Origin: Embiotoca jacksoni
Lineage: Eukaryota > Chordata > Actinopteri > Embiotocidae
Length of the DNA stretch: 64,000 bases
Assembly: GCA_022577435.1 (NCBI GenBank)
Contig: JAKOON010000007.1
Span: 18,468,381 to 18,532,380, forward strand
Direction: 5' to 3'
Shown here: positions 23,706-40,850 of the stretch, in pieces
Position numbering within the stretch: the first letter of the stretch is position 1
How the letters are laid out: each line of letters opens with the position of its first letter
The notes under the pieces: generated by a model
The model's input: the letters and a program-made list of their open reading frames with translations, nothing else
Database searches by the model: none
Told to the model about the DNA's origin: nothing
Program-made: the position numbers and the translations under genes

Positions 23706-26700
23706 GGTTACAATATTGGAAGTCATATGCTTGATGTTCAAGTCATAAAAATGCTGTTGCTAGCTAACGGCAACATGGACGGCGTCTAGAAGCCACAGAG
23801 GCTAAGAATTTAGCAAAGTAACAAAGGGATAACATAATGCAGGAAATACAAAGGCAGAGGGAAAAGATGAGGCTGTTGGGGAAATCAACATTTTCCTCAG
23901 ATGTAGGCTATTATCTGAGTTATGAAGACAAACTCTACATGGCAATATCAATTACAATATATTAGCTTAACATCCAAAGAAAAATTAACTTCCATGGCCT
24001 CTGCCGTTTCCTTAAACGTCAGCAAACATGTCACAACTCTTGAAATCGGAGCTTATAGAAAATTTTGAGTTACAACGTCGTGAATACTACGAGAGGGCTG
24101 CTCATATGGACTCATCCTGTGTACACAGTAAATACAAACCCATTTGAATGCTATAAAAGAAAAAAAGAGGACCATAAGTGAGCAAAGGGAGTAGACCTAA
24201 AAGGAATTATACTTTCAAAATAAAACAGGAAACATCAAACTGAGAATAACGAACGGAAAAAAAGGTCAACTCATCTTAAAACATGACAGAAAAAGAGAGA
24301 AATAGTTTCAGAAAAAGCGTGAGAGAAGACAATAAAGACTCAGTGCTACAGAAACAGAGGAGGTCAAGAACACATGAAAAAAGAAAAAGAACAGAGCGGA
24401 AGTGTGCTGCGGGATATCTGGGTGAGACCAGGTCAACCGGAACGAACAGAAAACAAGTTGTAGATGGAAGACAAGTAGGAGCTGGTGAGACATATGGAAA
24501 ATGACAAGGAGCTTTACCAAATGGACCCCCCCTCCTCATCACCCTCATCCCCTTTCACCCATCCTCCTCCTCTTTTCTCCCTGCCTCTTGTTCCTCTGGC
24601 TACTTTTCCCCCTCATGGTCTGAGGCTCAGATATAAGCACTCTGTTTTAACTGTCACCCTCAGGCACTTGCCACAAGGCCTTCCCTCTGAATTACAGCGT
24701 CTAGCCTGCAGCAATAAAGCCTCTGGATCTGCCATCCGCCTCAAAATGCCTCCTCAGTCTCACATCCTTACTGCTCTCAAAATTGTTTATCATGCAACAC
24801 TGATAACCAGTGCGTGTATGTTATGTGGATATGAACAGATAATGAGCTCTCAATAAAATCAAAAATCATCCAAGTCTTTGTTGTAATATTGTCTTTTTTC
24901 TGTGGCACGCAACTGACACAATTTATCACAAATGTCACACCATGTCTTGATCTAGAAAAATAGAAGGACATGGTAACAGTTACTCTGATGTAGACATGCT
25001 GTATGTTGAAACATGCACCCTGGTCCAGATCTCATCTTTTTACTGCTTGCGTCAGTTATTAAACTGAAATTTAAACCTTTCTGTTGAGAGACCAGTTTGA
25101 GTTTTACATTGACTGAGACTGCTTCACCCTTGTCACATCCTTTCTTCTCAGAGCCATAACTCAACCAAGCAAACATCATTCACACATTGCTAACCCACAG
25201 TCGAGTCAGGATCTCAGATGTCCATGGAAGATAAAGTCCCAAGCCATCACACTAAAAGGCACTCCCTTATTATTTTCTATCTTGGCTCATAATCATCAGA
25301 TGTGGATTTTTTTTTTTGTGTGTGTGTCAGAGTATTTAAGGAGATTGTTGTCTGTACAGTATGAACATAAGCTGTTACGAGCCAAATCTGCAGGTTTTTT
25401 TTGTTATACAGACTTTCCAATATGTAGATAAATGGGCTCTGGGCTTGAAGCGCAAACAGTTTTTGATATTGAGACATTTGGAGAGGTTTATCAGTCATGT
25501 CAGGCTTGACTGACTTTATGCAGGTTTTACCTCATTATAGACTGGATGTTAAAGAGAAAATGGTGAGCTGAATCTTGGATATTATTCAATGGATTTTTGA
25601 GACAGTGCCCAGCAGTTTTGTCTCTTATTTCACTGACACTTTAGTTTCATCTGTACTTAGCTATTTTGGCTTATTTTTATCAATCGCTGTCTATTTTTCG
25701 TACTTTAAATAAAGCTTGCAACCTAAAAGGACAGAGGACTTTCCTTTTAGCCCAGCCATTTCAATGTTGGGTTTTTCTGATAATCAAAAGCTAAAACTTG
25801 GTTTCAGACTTTTTTAAAGTAGGGTTCAAATCCATATAAAGTTATTTGATTTAATCAGTTAAAATAGTTATTTAGTATATTTAGTTGCCATCTTAAACAT
25901 ACAGTGCCCTACGAAAGATCATTAACAGTATACCATATTAGTCTCACAAAACCAGACCTACTAGCTCCATCGTCTGGACCAGCACTGAACAATGGTCGGT
26001 CTGCACTCGTATTTTAATATTCATATACAGACGAATAAACACACTGGCCATTGCCATAATGCCATTTTAATATAAAGGGTGTGAAATAAACGCTAAAACC
26101 AGTCCCTACTTTTGTCTCTTTGTCAATCGTAGCAAAAATGTCAGTTTCACTTTGTTAACACACCATTATACAAATACTGAGGGATAAAATGGCAGAAAAA
26201 AATTACCACAGACATGGAAACGGATTAGACTAATTCTAACTATACTTATAATAAAAGCATAGACCCCTCTCTAAATACAGACATAGACTCGCCTGTACTT
26301 TTTCTGATATGACGCAGAAATATGAGCTGTGAAAATTATCTTATTGATAACATAAAAAAAAATGCCTCCATTCCATTGAGGGGAGGTTGTTTCAGTTTCC
26401 TTGTATTGTGCAGTCTGGCTCACTTTCAGGACTTACTGGGACACATAATTGAACTGAAACTGAGCCCTCATCAACCAAATTTGCTTCACCTGTGCATGTC
26501 AGATATTTGTTGCAGAAATGTGGATTCGTACCGAGGCTACCACAGTACGTCAATGTAAACATGGTTCAGCACTCTAAAATGTGTCAGGCATAATTTGTGT
26601 TGAGTAAAGTCACCACCAAAGATTTAAAGATGCATTTGCATGAGTTTACAGTTCAAATTTACAGCCATACGCTTAATTGGTAACATTCATAGATTTAGCA

Positions 26701-26745
26701 ATATGCATCAAGTCATGCGGTGGCAGGAGAGATTTAGTATCACTG

Positions 26746-26746
<1 letters not shown>
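23706..26746. other. no recognised gene; upstream il1rapl2 intron
   Basis: Mixed A-rich and pyrimidine-rich DNA. A 123-codon plus frame at 24485-24856 begins in a pyrimidine-rich run and has no recognisable domain. A CTCACAAAACCAGACC-containing patch near 25940 may be an old repeat. Confidence 0.4.
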
Positions 26747-26784
<38 letters not shown>

Positions 26785-26871
26785 AACATGCACACACATA
26801 AGCAGATTTATTGCACACACAATCACTCCTTCCCCCTCACATATTAGTACTCAACCACATCTACCCTCATG

Positions 26872-26955
<84 letters not shown>
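26747..26955. repeat. two CA microsatellites
   Basis: A 32-bp CA run (26747-26778) and an 82-bp CA run (26874-26955), separated by CA-rich sequence. Confidence 0.95.
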
Positions 26956-26957
<2 letters not shown>

Positions 26958-27028
26958 CGTATCTAACAGCAGTCCTTTAATCACTGACAACGTTGACAGA
27001 TATTCAGACGATAGTCATAAAAACGGAT

Positions 27029-27201
27029 ATTGTGTGTGTGTGTGTGTGTTTAATAACAAGTTTGAATGTTAATAGAAATGTGTGTAACAAAATGAGGTAA
27101 TGAATAGACCAGTCTGACTCGGTGGTTGAAAATTAATGAGCTGACACAAATTGAAGGTGTGAGTGCAGTCCATTCAACACCGAATACAGAGCATTTCTCT
27201 T

Positions 27202-27240
<39 letters not shown>
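27029..27240. repeat. TG then CA microsatellites, opposite phase
   Basis: A TG run at 27029-27049 is followed 160 bp later by a TC-flanked CA run at 27209-27240, so the two can pair as inverted repeats. Confidence 0.9.
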
Positions 27241-27242
<2 letters not shown>

Positions 27243-27550
27243 ATGCACCCAGGGCACCACATTAATACAAAATCACATTAGTTTGGTCTGCTGGACTAAT
27301 GCCTTTTGTTTTAGACAATGTTTAACACAAGTCAGACACAGGAGCAAACACACACAGTACCACACACACACAGACAAACACACACACACACTTATTCATA
27401 CACACTCTAAAACACATTAGAACGATGGGGCCATATGTAGCTGCAGGTCATAACCAAAGCAAACTCCCAATAATTCATCCATCTTTGCCTCTACACAGGC
27501 TTGTTTGTGTGTGTGTAAATCAGTGTATGTGAGTGCATAAGGGTGAGTGG

Positions 27551-27564
27551 GCGTGTGTGTGTAT

Positions 27565-27609
<45 letters not shown>

Positions 27610-27626
27610 CGTGTGTGTGTATATAT
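27551..27626. repeat. (GT)n microsatellite
   Basis: Interrupted GT run of about 76 bp. It faces the CA runs on either side. Confidence 0.95.
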
Positions 27627-27835
27627 AAACCTGCAGAGTATATGTGTGTGTACGGAGGAGTGCAGCTGCGTGTGTCTGTAGACATATTAAAAGTGTGGGT
27701 GAGGTGTTAGCATGGGCAGATATATCATTCCCGTCAGCTCTATCTGCATATGGATGCTCCCAAATGGCAGAATGAAAATAACCCTGGATAAATGGCAAAG
27801 TTTCAGAGTTTGGAAAAGTGCAGAGAGTTTGGGGC

Positions 27836-27838
<3 letters not shown>

Positions 27839-27913
<75 letters not shown>
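27839..27913. repeat. (AC)n microsatellite
   Basis: Pure AC run of about 75 bp. Confidence 0.95.
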
Positions 27914-27918
<5 letters not shown>

Positions 27919-28116
27919 ACGCACATAAACAAAGTAATAAACCCAAATACTGGACTATACTTGTTTTCCTTTAGAACAAATATATGAATGTAACAAACTA
28001 GATGTTAACATGAATTAAATGTTAGTAAATTAATTTGATATAAATACTGTCATATCAAAACCATTATTTAGATTTTCTGATGCTGAAAAATTGCATCAGA
28101 AAGGTTCAGGTTTTGG

Positions 28117-29032
28117 CAAATGACTCATCTCTACAACTACAACTACAGACCAGTCTCTCTTCTTCCCTTTCTTTCCAAAACTCTCTGAGCTATCTTTTAC
28201 CAACTCTCCTCCTATCTCCACCATAATAACCTTCTTGACCCTCACCAGTCTGGTTTCAAGGCAGACCACTCAACAGAAACGGTCCTCCTTGCTGTCTCTG
28301 AGCAGCTTCACACTGCTCGAGCAGCCTCTCTCTCCTCTGTCCTGATCCTTCTTGACCTTTCTGCTGCATTTGACACAGTGAACCACCAGATCCTTATTTC
28401 CTCCCTTCAGGACCTCGGTGTCTCAGGCTCTGCTCTCTCCCTGTTTTCATCCTACCTCAACGACCGCACCTACCGGGTAACTTGGAGAGGATCTGTGTCT
28501 GAACCTTGTCCTCTCACTACTGGGGTCCCTCAAGGCTCTGTCCTGGGTCCCTGGGTCTCTGTACACCAACTCTCTTGGCTCTGTCAACACTCGCATGGTT
28601 TTTCCTACCACAGCTATGCTGATGACACCCAACTGATCCTTTCTTTTCCCCAATCTGAAACTCCGCTCTGCATCTACCAATCGGCTTGTTGCTCCTCACT
28701 GAGCTAAACACTCTACTAAATCACGACTGTTTGCTGTCCTGGCTCTTAAATGGTGGAATGAGCTCCCCACCGACATCAGAACAGCAGAAACTCTGAACAT
28801 CTTTCATCACAAACTAAAAACACACCTCTTCAGACTTTACCTTGAACAGTAGAACTTTAGTAGCACTTAAAATGACACTTACTGATAGCACTTTGTAGTT
28901 TGGCTTTCTTGAAGAAATTGCATTTTCTTGATTCTTGTTGTTCTGGGTTTTGTACCCTCATGGTTGAAATGCACTTATTGTAAGTCACTTTGGATAAAAG
29001 TGTCAGTTAAATGAAATGTAATGTAATGTAAT
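28117..29032 (+). mobile_element. L2-like LINE, truncated and internally deleted
   Basis: A non-LTR retrotransposon fragment of about 0.9 kb. It begins inside the reverse transcriptase and ends with GTAAGTCACTTTGGATAAAA plus a tandem ATGTA tail, the L2-clade 3' signature. The RT core jumps near 28670 directly to the extreme C-terminus (ALKWWNELPTDIRTAETLNI and KTHLFRLYLE at about 28740-28850). This shows a large internal deletion as well as loss of the 5' part. Confidence 0.88.
28144..28703 (+). pseudogene. LINE reverse transcriptase fragment
   Basis: This fragment of a LINE ORF2 copies element RNA into DNA at a nicked target when intact. Seen in one frame: YRPVSLLPFLSKTL, a TGA stop at 28186-28188, then HQSGFKADHSTETVLLAV, LILLDLSAAFDTVNHQ (the first catalytic-Asp motif) and TTGVPQGSVLGP. 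A frameshift lies near 28550. After it, HGFSYHSYADDTQL gives the YADD active-site box. The endonuclease and fingers are missing, and the rest of the RT is deleted. It is inactive as read. The neighbours are intronic microsatellites. Confidence 0.88.
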
Positions 29033-30480
29033 CTCATTCTGCCATCCACCATTTTAACACTTTACTGGAAACAAGGGGAATTAAAAGACAGCCAACCTGG
29101 CAGTTGAGACTATTTTTTTGTGGCAGACGTACTTCTAAAGTAAGCTCCAGGAGGGAAAACTGCAAATTGAAATGCCTCAAACGATGTTTATCAGCAAAGG
29201 AGCTTTAACAGCACTGTAAAGGAAAGTAGATGGCAATGAATGATTGACTGTGATCATCATCTTAAGCTTGCAGCTACAAAATGTTTCTGTTTTTATTTCA
29301 CTTGGACATGTTACATGTGTTACTGGCTGTAAAACCTTTTTCGAATCATGTCACCTTGTTAGGTAACAGTCATAGATTTATGTATTTTTCTATGGAGATG
29401 GAGAGAGTGAACCAGCTGGGAGGTGTAGTCACTGGGTGTAAGATTGGTGGATGGAAACTGTGTGACCTGTGTGCCTCCTCAGTGCTGTTTAAGCAACTCC
29501 TTTGGTTTGTTTAGATTTTTGTTGTTGTTGTTGAAAAGTATGTATGATGGGTTTTTATTTACTATGAATAGAAGTAGTGAACCAATCTAAGTGTAGCTTT
29601 TGACCAGCTCCCTAACTGCAACATGTGTGGATCACTGTCCATGGCACTGAACTCCATCCTTTAGATGGAACATGAAAATGGGCTAAGCAGAGGTTTTATT
29701 TCCTAATGTTGTACTATTATCCTGGGTTTAATGATACCTTCCTGATTCTTCCTCATAGAGGCAAGTTCTGAACATATCTTTGTTTCATTGGAACCAACTT
29801 TCACTCATGTTGTCCTGCTAAAATGTCCTTTAACACACCATTTCATTTCTTGGGAGCTGCATGTGTATCATTATTTGATGTCTTGTCCCTTTGAAATTTT
29901 CACAAAGTTTAATTTATTCATAAATAAAAGAAAATATGAAAACTGAAGCGCTCCCATCTGATCAACCAATGACAATTACCAAAACCCTGTAAATAAGTAG
30001 TTGCAAAATGAACGGAAAAATAAAAATAAAAACAAACAACATATGAACATAAAACTGTAAATGTCCTGGTATTGCATAATAAACAGAAGTGGTGCTCATT
30101 CCTTCAGCCTTTTTTGTTCAATAAAAACATACTCTTCTTAACACCAGCAAAAACAACATAAATGCTTCCATAAACTGCTTAAAGGTTTATTTTTTATTTT
30201 TTTTTATATGATGGATGAATTGCCGTTTTCCTTACAGACTGCATTTGAATTACATAAATATAGTATAACTAATATTCACAATATTAAGCACATATGTTGT
30301 AGTGTATTTAACAGCTCAAGGAGTGTGAGGTCTTTAATTTGTGCTGGGTGCAGAATTTTTTTAGTTCAGGCCTGTCAATCAAACGTAAAGCCCTTCAGAG
30401 TCTCCAACCTGTCTACACACCTCCCACAATCCCATGCAATACCACTACAGCTGGTGCCGTAATAATAGCTTGACCTGACC
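29033..30480. other. no recognised feature
   Basis: AT-rich sequence following the LINE tail. I see no repeat ends, frames or motifs. Confidence 0.45.
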
Positions 30481-30608
30481 TACACACACACATGCTCACA
30501 CACACACACACACACGCACACACACGCACACGCACACGCACACACACACAAACACACACACACAGGTAATGACCCCAACATTCACAAACAGGTGCAAACA
30601 CACACATA

Positions 30609-30639
<31 letters not shown>
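30481..30639. repeat. CA/CGCA tract plus poly-A
   Basis: An interrupted CA tract with CGCA units (30481-30565), then 30 consecutive A at 30610-30639. A further run of about 16 A lies near 30797. Confidence 0.95.
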
Positions 30640-30641
<2 letters not shown>

Positions 30642-31145
30642 AGGAATGAAGTTAGACACACCAAAATGAGATGCACAAACACAGAAACACGTACACACAA
30701 GTCAATCACCACTGTGGGGCAATTTACACCCTGGGGTGAGTGGGGAAAAAAAATAAAGGGAAAGAAAAGGAGAAAAAAAACCTGAAAAGAAATGAAAAAA
30801 AAAAAAAAAAGGTGAGAACAAGATTAGAATGTGAGAAAGTGACAATGAAGGAAAGAGAGAGAGAACCACCATTTGGCCCAGTGGTCTGTGTTGATGTTCA
30901 ATTTTAGCTCACAGCCAACTTGGTGGTTACTTCTTTTCTCTCTGAACACATTTTATGAGAATAGGCTTTAGTCTAGATAGAGCTTTATATATATACAGGG
31001 ACACACACACACATATGCCTCGAATAAATAGTGTATTGCTTTATTTGTGTGTGAAAGAGAGCAGGGAAAAGCATGAGAAAGGGTGTTTGCCATTTTCAAA
31101 ATGACTCCTCAAAATGAGTTGCACTCCTTCACAAACTGGTGGAAT

Positions 31146-31148
<3 letters not shown>

Positions 31149-31230
<82 letters not shown>
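31149..31230. repeat. (CA)n microsatellite
   Basis: Pure CA run of 82 bp. Confidence 0.95.
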
Positions 31231-31235
<5 letters not shown>

Positions 31236-31441
31236 AAGCAATCTATTCTGTGAGCTGTATGAATATGGTAATGCTTTTGTGGGTTATGGCCCTCATTCAT
31301 TGCTATGGACTTACAACAGCATCTATCAGCATACAAGGTCTGCCACAGCAGACACACACATACAGATGCATTGGAGAGCAACATGCATGCATACACACGC
31401 TCACACACAAACATGCACACACATACATCATAACATCCACA

Positions 31442-31539
31442 GTAAAATACTCAACTTCATTAAGATGAAGTTGAGTATTTTACATGCATGTGTGCGAACG
31501 TGTGTGTGTTAAGACACACACACGTTCGCACACATGCAT
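31442..31539. repeat. two back-to-back perfect hairpins
   Basis: Hairpin 1 has 19-bp arms at 31442-31460 and 31465-31483. Hairpin 2 has 26-bp arms at 31484-31509 and 31514-31539. Both arm pairs are perfect reverse complements, both loops are TAAG (31461-31464 and 31510-31513), and the hairpins abut with no spacer. Hairpin 2 contains GTGTGCGAACGTGTGTGTGT. Confidence 0.97.
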
Positions 31540-31835
31540 CAGGGCTGAATAAATGGAGTTGACCACAGTCTGCCCTCTGTCTAATGCTACCAAACAGACT
31601 GAAATGTATTCACTCACATGAGGAAATACACACACACAAACAATGCACACACACAACTATTCTTTTAAACACTATTATTGAACAAAAGAAAGAAATATGT
31701 GCCATTTATTGAAACCAAAGCTGCAAAAACATTGTCTGACCTCACCTGAGTATCGTACTGATGGGTGAGGCTTTGTTTGAGGGGATGGTGGGCTGTAATG
31801 AACAATGACAAAAGTAAAAACAACTATCATGTGCT

Positions 31836-31836
<1 letters not shown>

Positions 31837-31874
<38 letters not shown>
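31837..31874. repeat. poly-T run
   Basis: 38 consecutive T, the longest homopolymer in the window. Confidence 0.95.

Positions 31875-36751
<4,877 letters not shown>

Positions 36752-36807
<56 letters not shown>
36752..36807. repeat. (GA)n microsatellite
   Basis: Pure AG run of 56 bp preceded by CAGA units. Confidence 0.95.
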
Positions 36808-36808
<1 letters not shown>

Positions 36809-37481
36809 AGTGCAGCAAGGGTCATTGCTACAAAAAGACAGTAATAGAGAATTAATATGTATTAATGAAACTTTTTGAAAACGGTTTTGCTTTTCTGGGT
36901 GTCCTAATAACGGCAGCAGTCTTTTTGTGGATATTTTTGCCCACGGTTCCGTCTCTCAGGATTCACTGCTCTAAACAACTGATGGGTTGTTTCTTAATCA
37001 TTTCACTACAGGAAAAAAACAAAAAAACTTTCATTGACTGTTATGTCTGTTAAGGTTCAAACAATGATAAAGAAATGTATTCATGTGTTTAGTATTCTCT
37101 TAAAAATAATATTTAACGATTGAATATCTGTCAAAGATAAGGCCGTGAAGTGACTTGTGGAAAAACCAACCAAAAACATTGGAACTGAGGAAATATATTG
37201 TGATTCGAAGTTCTATTTGTGCATTAATAATGCAATCATTTCTATCCCTTTTTTGTCAGACAACCAATATTATGAAAATCAAGATAACAAATTTCATTAC
37301 AATGTAATATTTGCTCGAGTTTTGGTTGAATATGTGTTAAGACTGTAAAATCATTCAACAGTTGTTCTGAATTGGTCTTTTAGTATCTGTTATTGTTTTG
37401 GTTTTAAGGCCTGTGAGTTTACTGCTTGGGTTTGCTCTTCTCCACAGCGTTGTATCATTTACTATTTTGGACCCAAAAAAC

Positions 37482-37505
37482 TTTTTTTTTTTTTTTTTTT
37501 TTTTT
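37482..37505. repeat. poly-T run
   Basis: 24 consecutive T, shortly before the eroded Tc1 relic. Confidence 0.95.
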
Positions 37506-37639
37506 AAAGACCCTACAGTAAATCAGCTGTGTGCCAAACTAGTGCACAGACACAGAAGGCTACTGCAGCTGGGGATAATGGTGGATATAGCAGCTAAACA
37601 GGCACACATTTCCTTCAGAAGCCTGTGGAGACTAAAACA

Positions 37640-38385
37640 GCACAACAAAGAGATACTCCTATTCCAACACATCCCAAATGTGTTTGACTGGATTCAGAGA
37701 TGCACAAGGTCAGCAACAATGCTCACATAGGCTGTGGTGTTCAAACTGTGATTGGTTGGTGTTACCAGTAAAAAGTGTGCAAAGAAAACATACCCCAGAC
37801 CATTACTCCAATACCAGCCTGGAGTGTTTACACAAGGCAGGTGGAACTCATGGATTCATGTTGTTGACATAATATTGTGAGCCTCATCTGCAGCCTCAGC
37901 AGAAATGGGGTTTAATTAGACCAGTCTTCACCTGTCCAGGTTTAGTGTGTGCCCACTGCAGCCTCACATTTCGGTCCAAGGTGAAAAGGAGGGGGAGCCC
38001 GACATGGTCGTCTGCCGTTGTAGTCCATCCACAACCAGGTTAAACTTGTTATTCATTCTGAGTTGCTGTCCTGATGAGCACAGTCATAAGAAATTATTAT
38101 CTAAGTTACTGCAAGCTTTCTATCCTCTCAGTCTGGCTATTGTCCTCTGACCTCATTCATCCCAATGGATGTTTGTTGTTGTTTCTAACAGTCTTTAGAC
38201 TAAACTCTAAAGATGTTGTGCATGAAAATCTTGAGAAGGCATCAGTTTCACAAATACTCAAACCAGCGTATCTGGCACCAACAATCATGACGCAGTCAAA
38301 GCGACTGAGGTTGAATTTTTTTTCCTCACTGATTTTTGATGTGAAGATAACTTGAAGCTCCTCACTTGTATCAGAAGGAATTTAA
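37640..38385 (-). mobile_element. eroded Tc1-like relic related to element 2
   Basis: The plus strand carries the reverse complement of a Tc1-type transposase. GATGTTGTGCATGAAAATCT, CAGTTTCACAAATACTCA and CTGGCACCAACAATCATGAC match the corresponding N-terminal part of the element at 8570-9735. Further blocks in the same order (ACAAGGCAGG, TCATGTTGTTGACAT) match farther along. No open frame survives. Terminal repeats were not recognised. Confidence 0.75.
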
Positions 38386-39233
38386 GCTTTTTTTTTTAAC
38401 TGCTGATACATGGTGAGCTGATAGTTGCATGAAAAGGGACACAGGTTTTTAAAGAAGCAGTAGGAATTGAGGCCCAACAAACTTTTCCAAAATACCTCAG
38501 ACACTCATGACGGCTACTGGAAGGGGGTGGTGGGCAAAGAGAGTAAACTTGAGACAAGGTATGGAAAGCGAGTAAAATAAAAACTCCTACACCTGTCACA
38601 TGCTGCTGACAGATTCCTGGCAGCTTCACTGTTCATCCTCCCTCTATCTTTCTGTTCTTCTTTCAGTCTCCAAATCTGTTCTCTGTATCTTCCCCTCACT
38701 CCACCTACTGTAATACCCCATCTCTCATTCTCCATCATCACTTTGAATCCCCGACGTCTCTCTCTGAGCAGCTCTACCTGTCTACCTACTGAATATTTAA
38801 AAGAACCACGGCGGAATTGCACGGCTTGATTGTAAAACTGCTGAACAGCAGCAGAAACCGATTGAGAGCACGTCTCAACCTGAAGCAAACATACAGCATG
38901 TAACAGCTGTCTGTTTATTTATATACAAAGCTAAACAAAATCAAAATGGGAAGCTGTGAATCACAATTTAAAGTATACACATTTAAGGTTTCTTAAAATC
39001 TCTACCTCTTTAACAGAGAAATCACCTGAGGAAACTGTGTTGCACTCACTGCATTAAGGTCACATTGAAGGCCACAGGATTTATTTTCAGGACAAAAAGA
39101 GGTGAAAACTGTATTAAATGGAAAAGGATGTAAATATTGGGAGAGAGACAGAAACAAGAAGAAAGGTTAGTGGAACAGGGCCCGTCAAAGTCATGGTCTT
39201 TTTAAAACACTAGAAATTGAAACTTGCAGTTGT

Positions 39234-39308
<75 letters not shown>

Positions 39309-40850
39309 CTTTTTAAGCCAGTGTCCTTGCAAAATGCTGAAATGCTCCAAAACTAAATTTGAATTTGAAAATTTTCACTTGTTATTTAAAGGTTAGTTTG
39401 TAGGTTAAAGGCTAAAAATAGCTACTGCAGATGGGTTCCTACAATATATATTTTTTTGTCAGGAATAAGGAAGAAATGTGTGCACAGAACATATAAACCT
39501 ATAAAACCAAAACTTGGCAGACATTAGCTCACTGCAGGTTTCCTGTGTGTGTGTGTTTATGCCACTCCTTCTGAAGTCTGGACATACAGGAGGGGGATAC
39601 TGTGCCACCAAACCTGGCAACCTCACCCTTGTCCGGTCACCTTGATTACCTGCTGCTACCCCCACAGTCACCCCTAATAAACAAACACACTCACTGCTGA
39701 CATGGTGGTTATATGGACTTCTCCATCCTGCATAACTGCAATTCTGGGGCACTTTTACTTTACTTATGTATTTCCATTCTATGCAATTTTAAACTACATT
39801 TTAGAGGCATACATTTAAATTGTACCTCTGTAATTGTACCATCTATGTAAAAAAATATACAAATTTACATTTTACTTAAGAAACACAAAGTAGGTTTAAA
39901 ATATATAATGCCTTATTAGAGATTTAGTTTAAAACCCCTTAAAAAAGGTGTTTTTGGGGCCCTTTGTATTTTAGATGTCTGAGTTATTAGCAATTCCACC
40001 AAATACTTGTTTCCTCCCTGAACTTCTCAGATAGTTTCACTTAAATACCAGGTGGAAACATAAAAGAAGTGCACTATTTCACGAAAAACAAAAGACAAAA
40101 ACAGACCCCTCATATTCATGTGACGATTTGGAAGGACCTTAAAACCTCGGTTTAACAACCTACAATGGTAAAATGTGGATGATCCTTCGTTGTATCAGTT
40201 TAAACATAATAATGTCATAGAATAATGAATTGGTCACCTGGGTCAGCTTTATAGTTTAACATTCCGCTAGTAGTTCTTTTACAAAAGTCAATTTTGATTG
40301 CTTTGACTTGCGAAGTATTGTATATTTTAATGCAGTGCCACTTTTACTTAATCCAAAATTCTAGAATGCCTTTTCACAACGGTACATTGTCATGTTTTTT
40401 TCTCACCAGATGGGAGATTCCTTCTGCAACCCAGACAGCTAATTTATCCCACGTTAAGATCAAATCATTGCATTGCTCCATAAATAGTACATATGCTGTC
40501 ACAAGCATTTTGTTAAGTGCAGTGCTGCACAAATGATCATTGCTATTTAATGACAAGCGTGTAATTGACAGTACAAATGTTTGATAACTCATGCACTCAT
40601 TACGGACTGTGTTTGTTTGTCTGCATACACCCTGGATGTAATTAATATGACAAGTGAACCAATTAAAGGAGCTGGGTGAGGAAAGTGTTGGTGAGAGTTC
40701 TGCAAATGCCTTGGAGTTGATTAGTAAAATGTCTTAAACATGTGTCAATGAAACCATCAGGTTTTTTTGAAGGCTATACGAACCAGTCTTTGAGGATGAG
40801 GCAATAAGAAAAAAGAAAAGGGTTGGAGAGGGGAGAAGGGAGTTGGGTTC
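38386..40850. other. no recognised gene
   Basis: A TG microsatellite is the only clear feature. A 97-codon minus frame near 39459-39752 has mixed composition but no motif I recognise. Confidence 0.4.
39237..39304. repeat. (TG)n microsatellite
   Basis: Pure TG run of 68 bp. Confidence 0.95.

Noticed and set aside
24485..24856. 123-codon plus-strand frame in a pyrimidine-rich region
   Set aside because: There is no recognisable domain, no splice context was established, and it starts within biased sequence.
26747..27913. CRISPR-like regular repeats
   Set aside because: The repeats are dinucleotide microsatellites without unique spacers, in a vertebrate genome.
27520..27932. Long Cys/Val and His/Thr repeat frames over this and other CA/GT tracts
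   Set aside because: They are translations of pure dinucleotide repeats and have no coding support.
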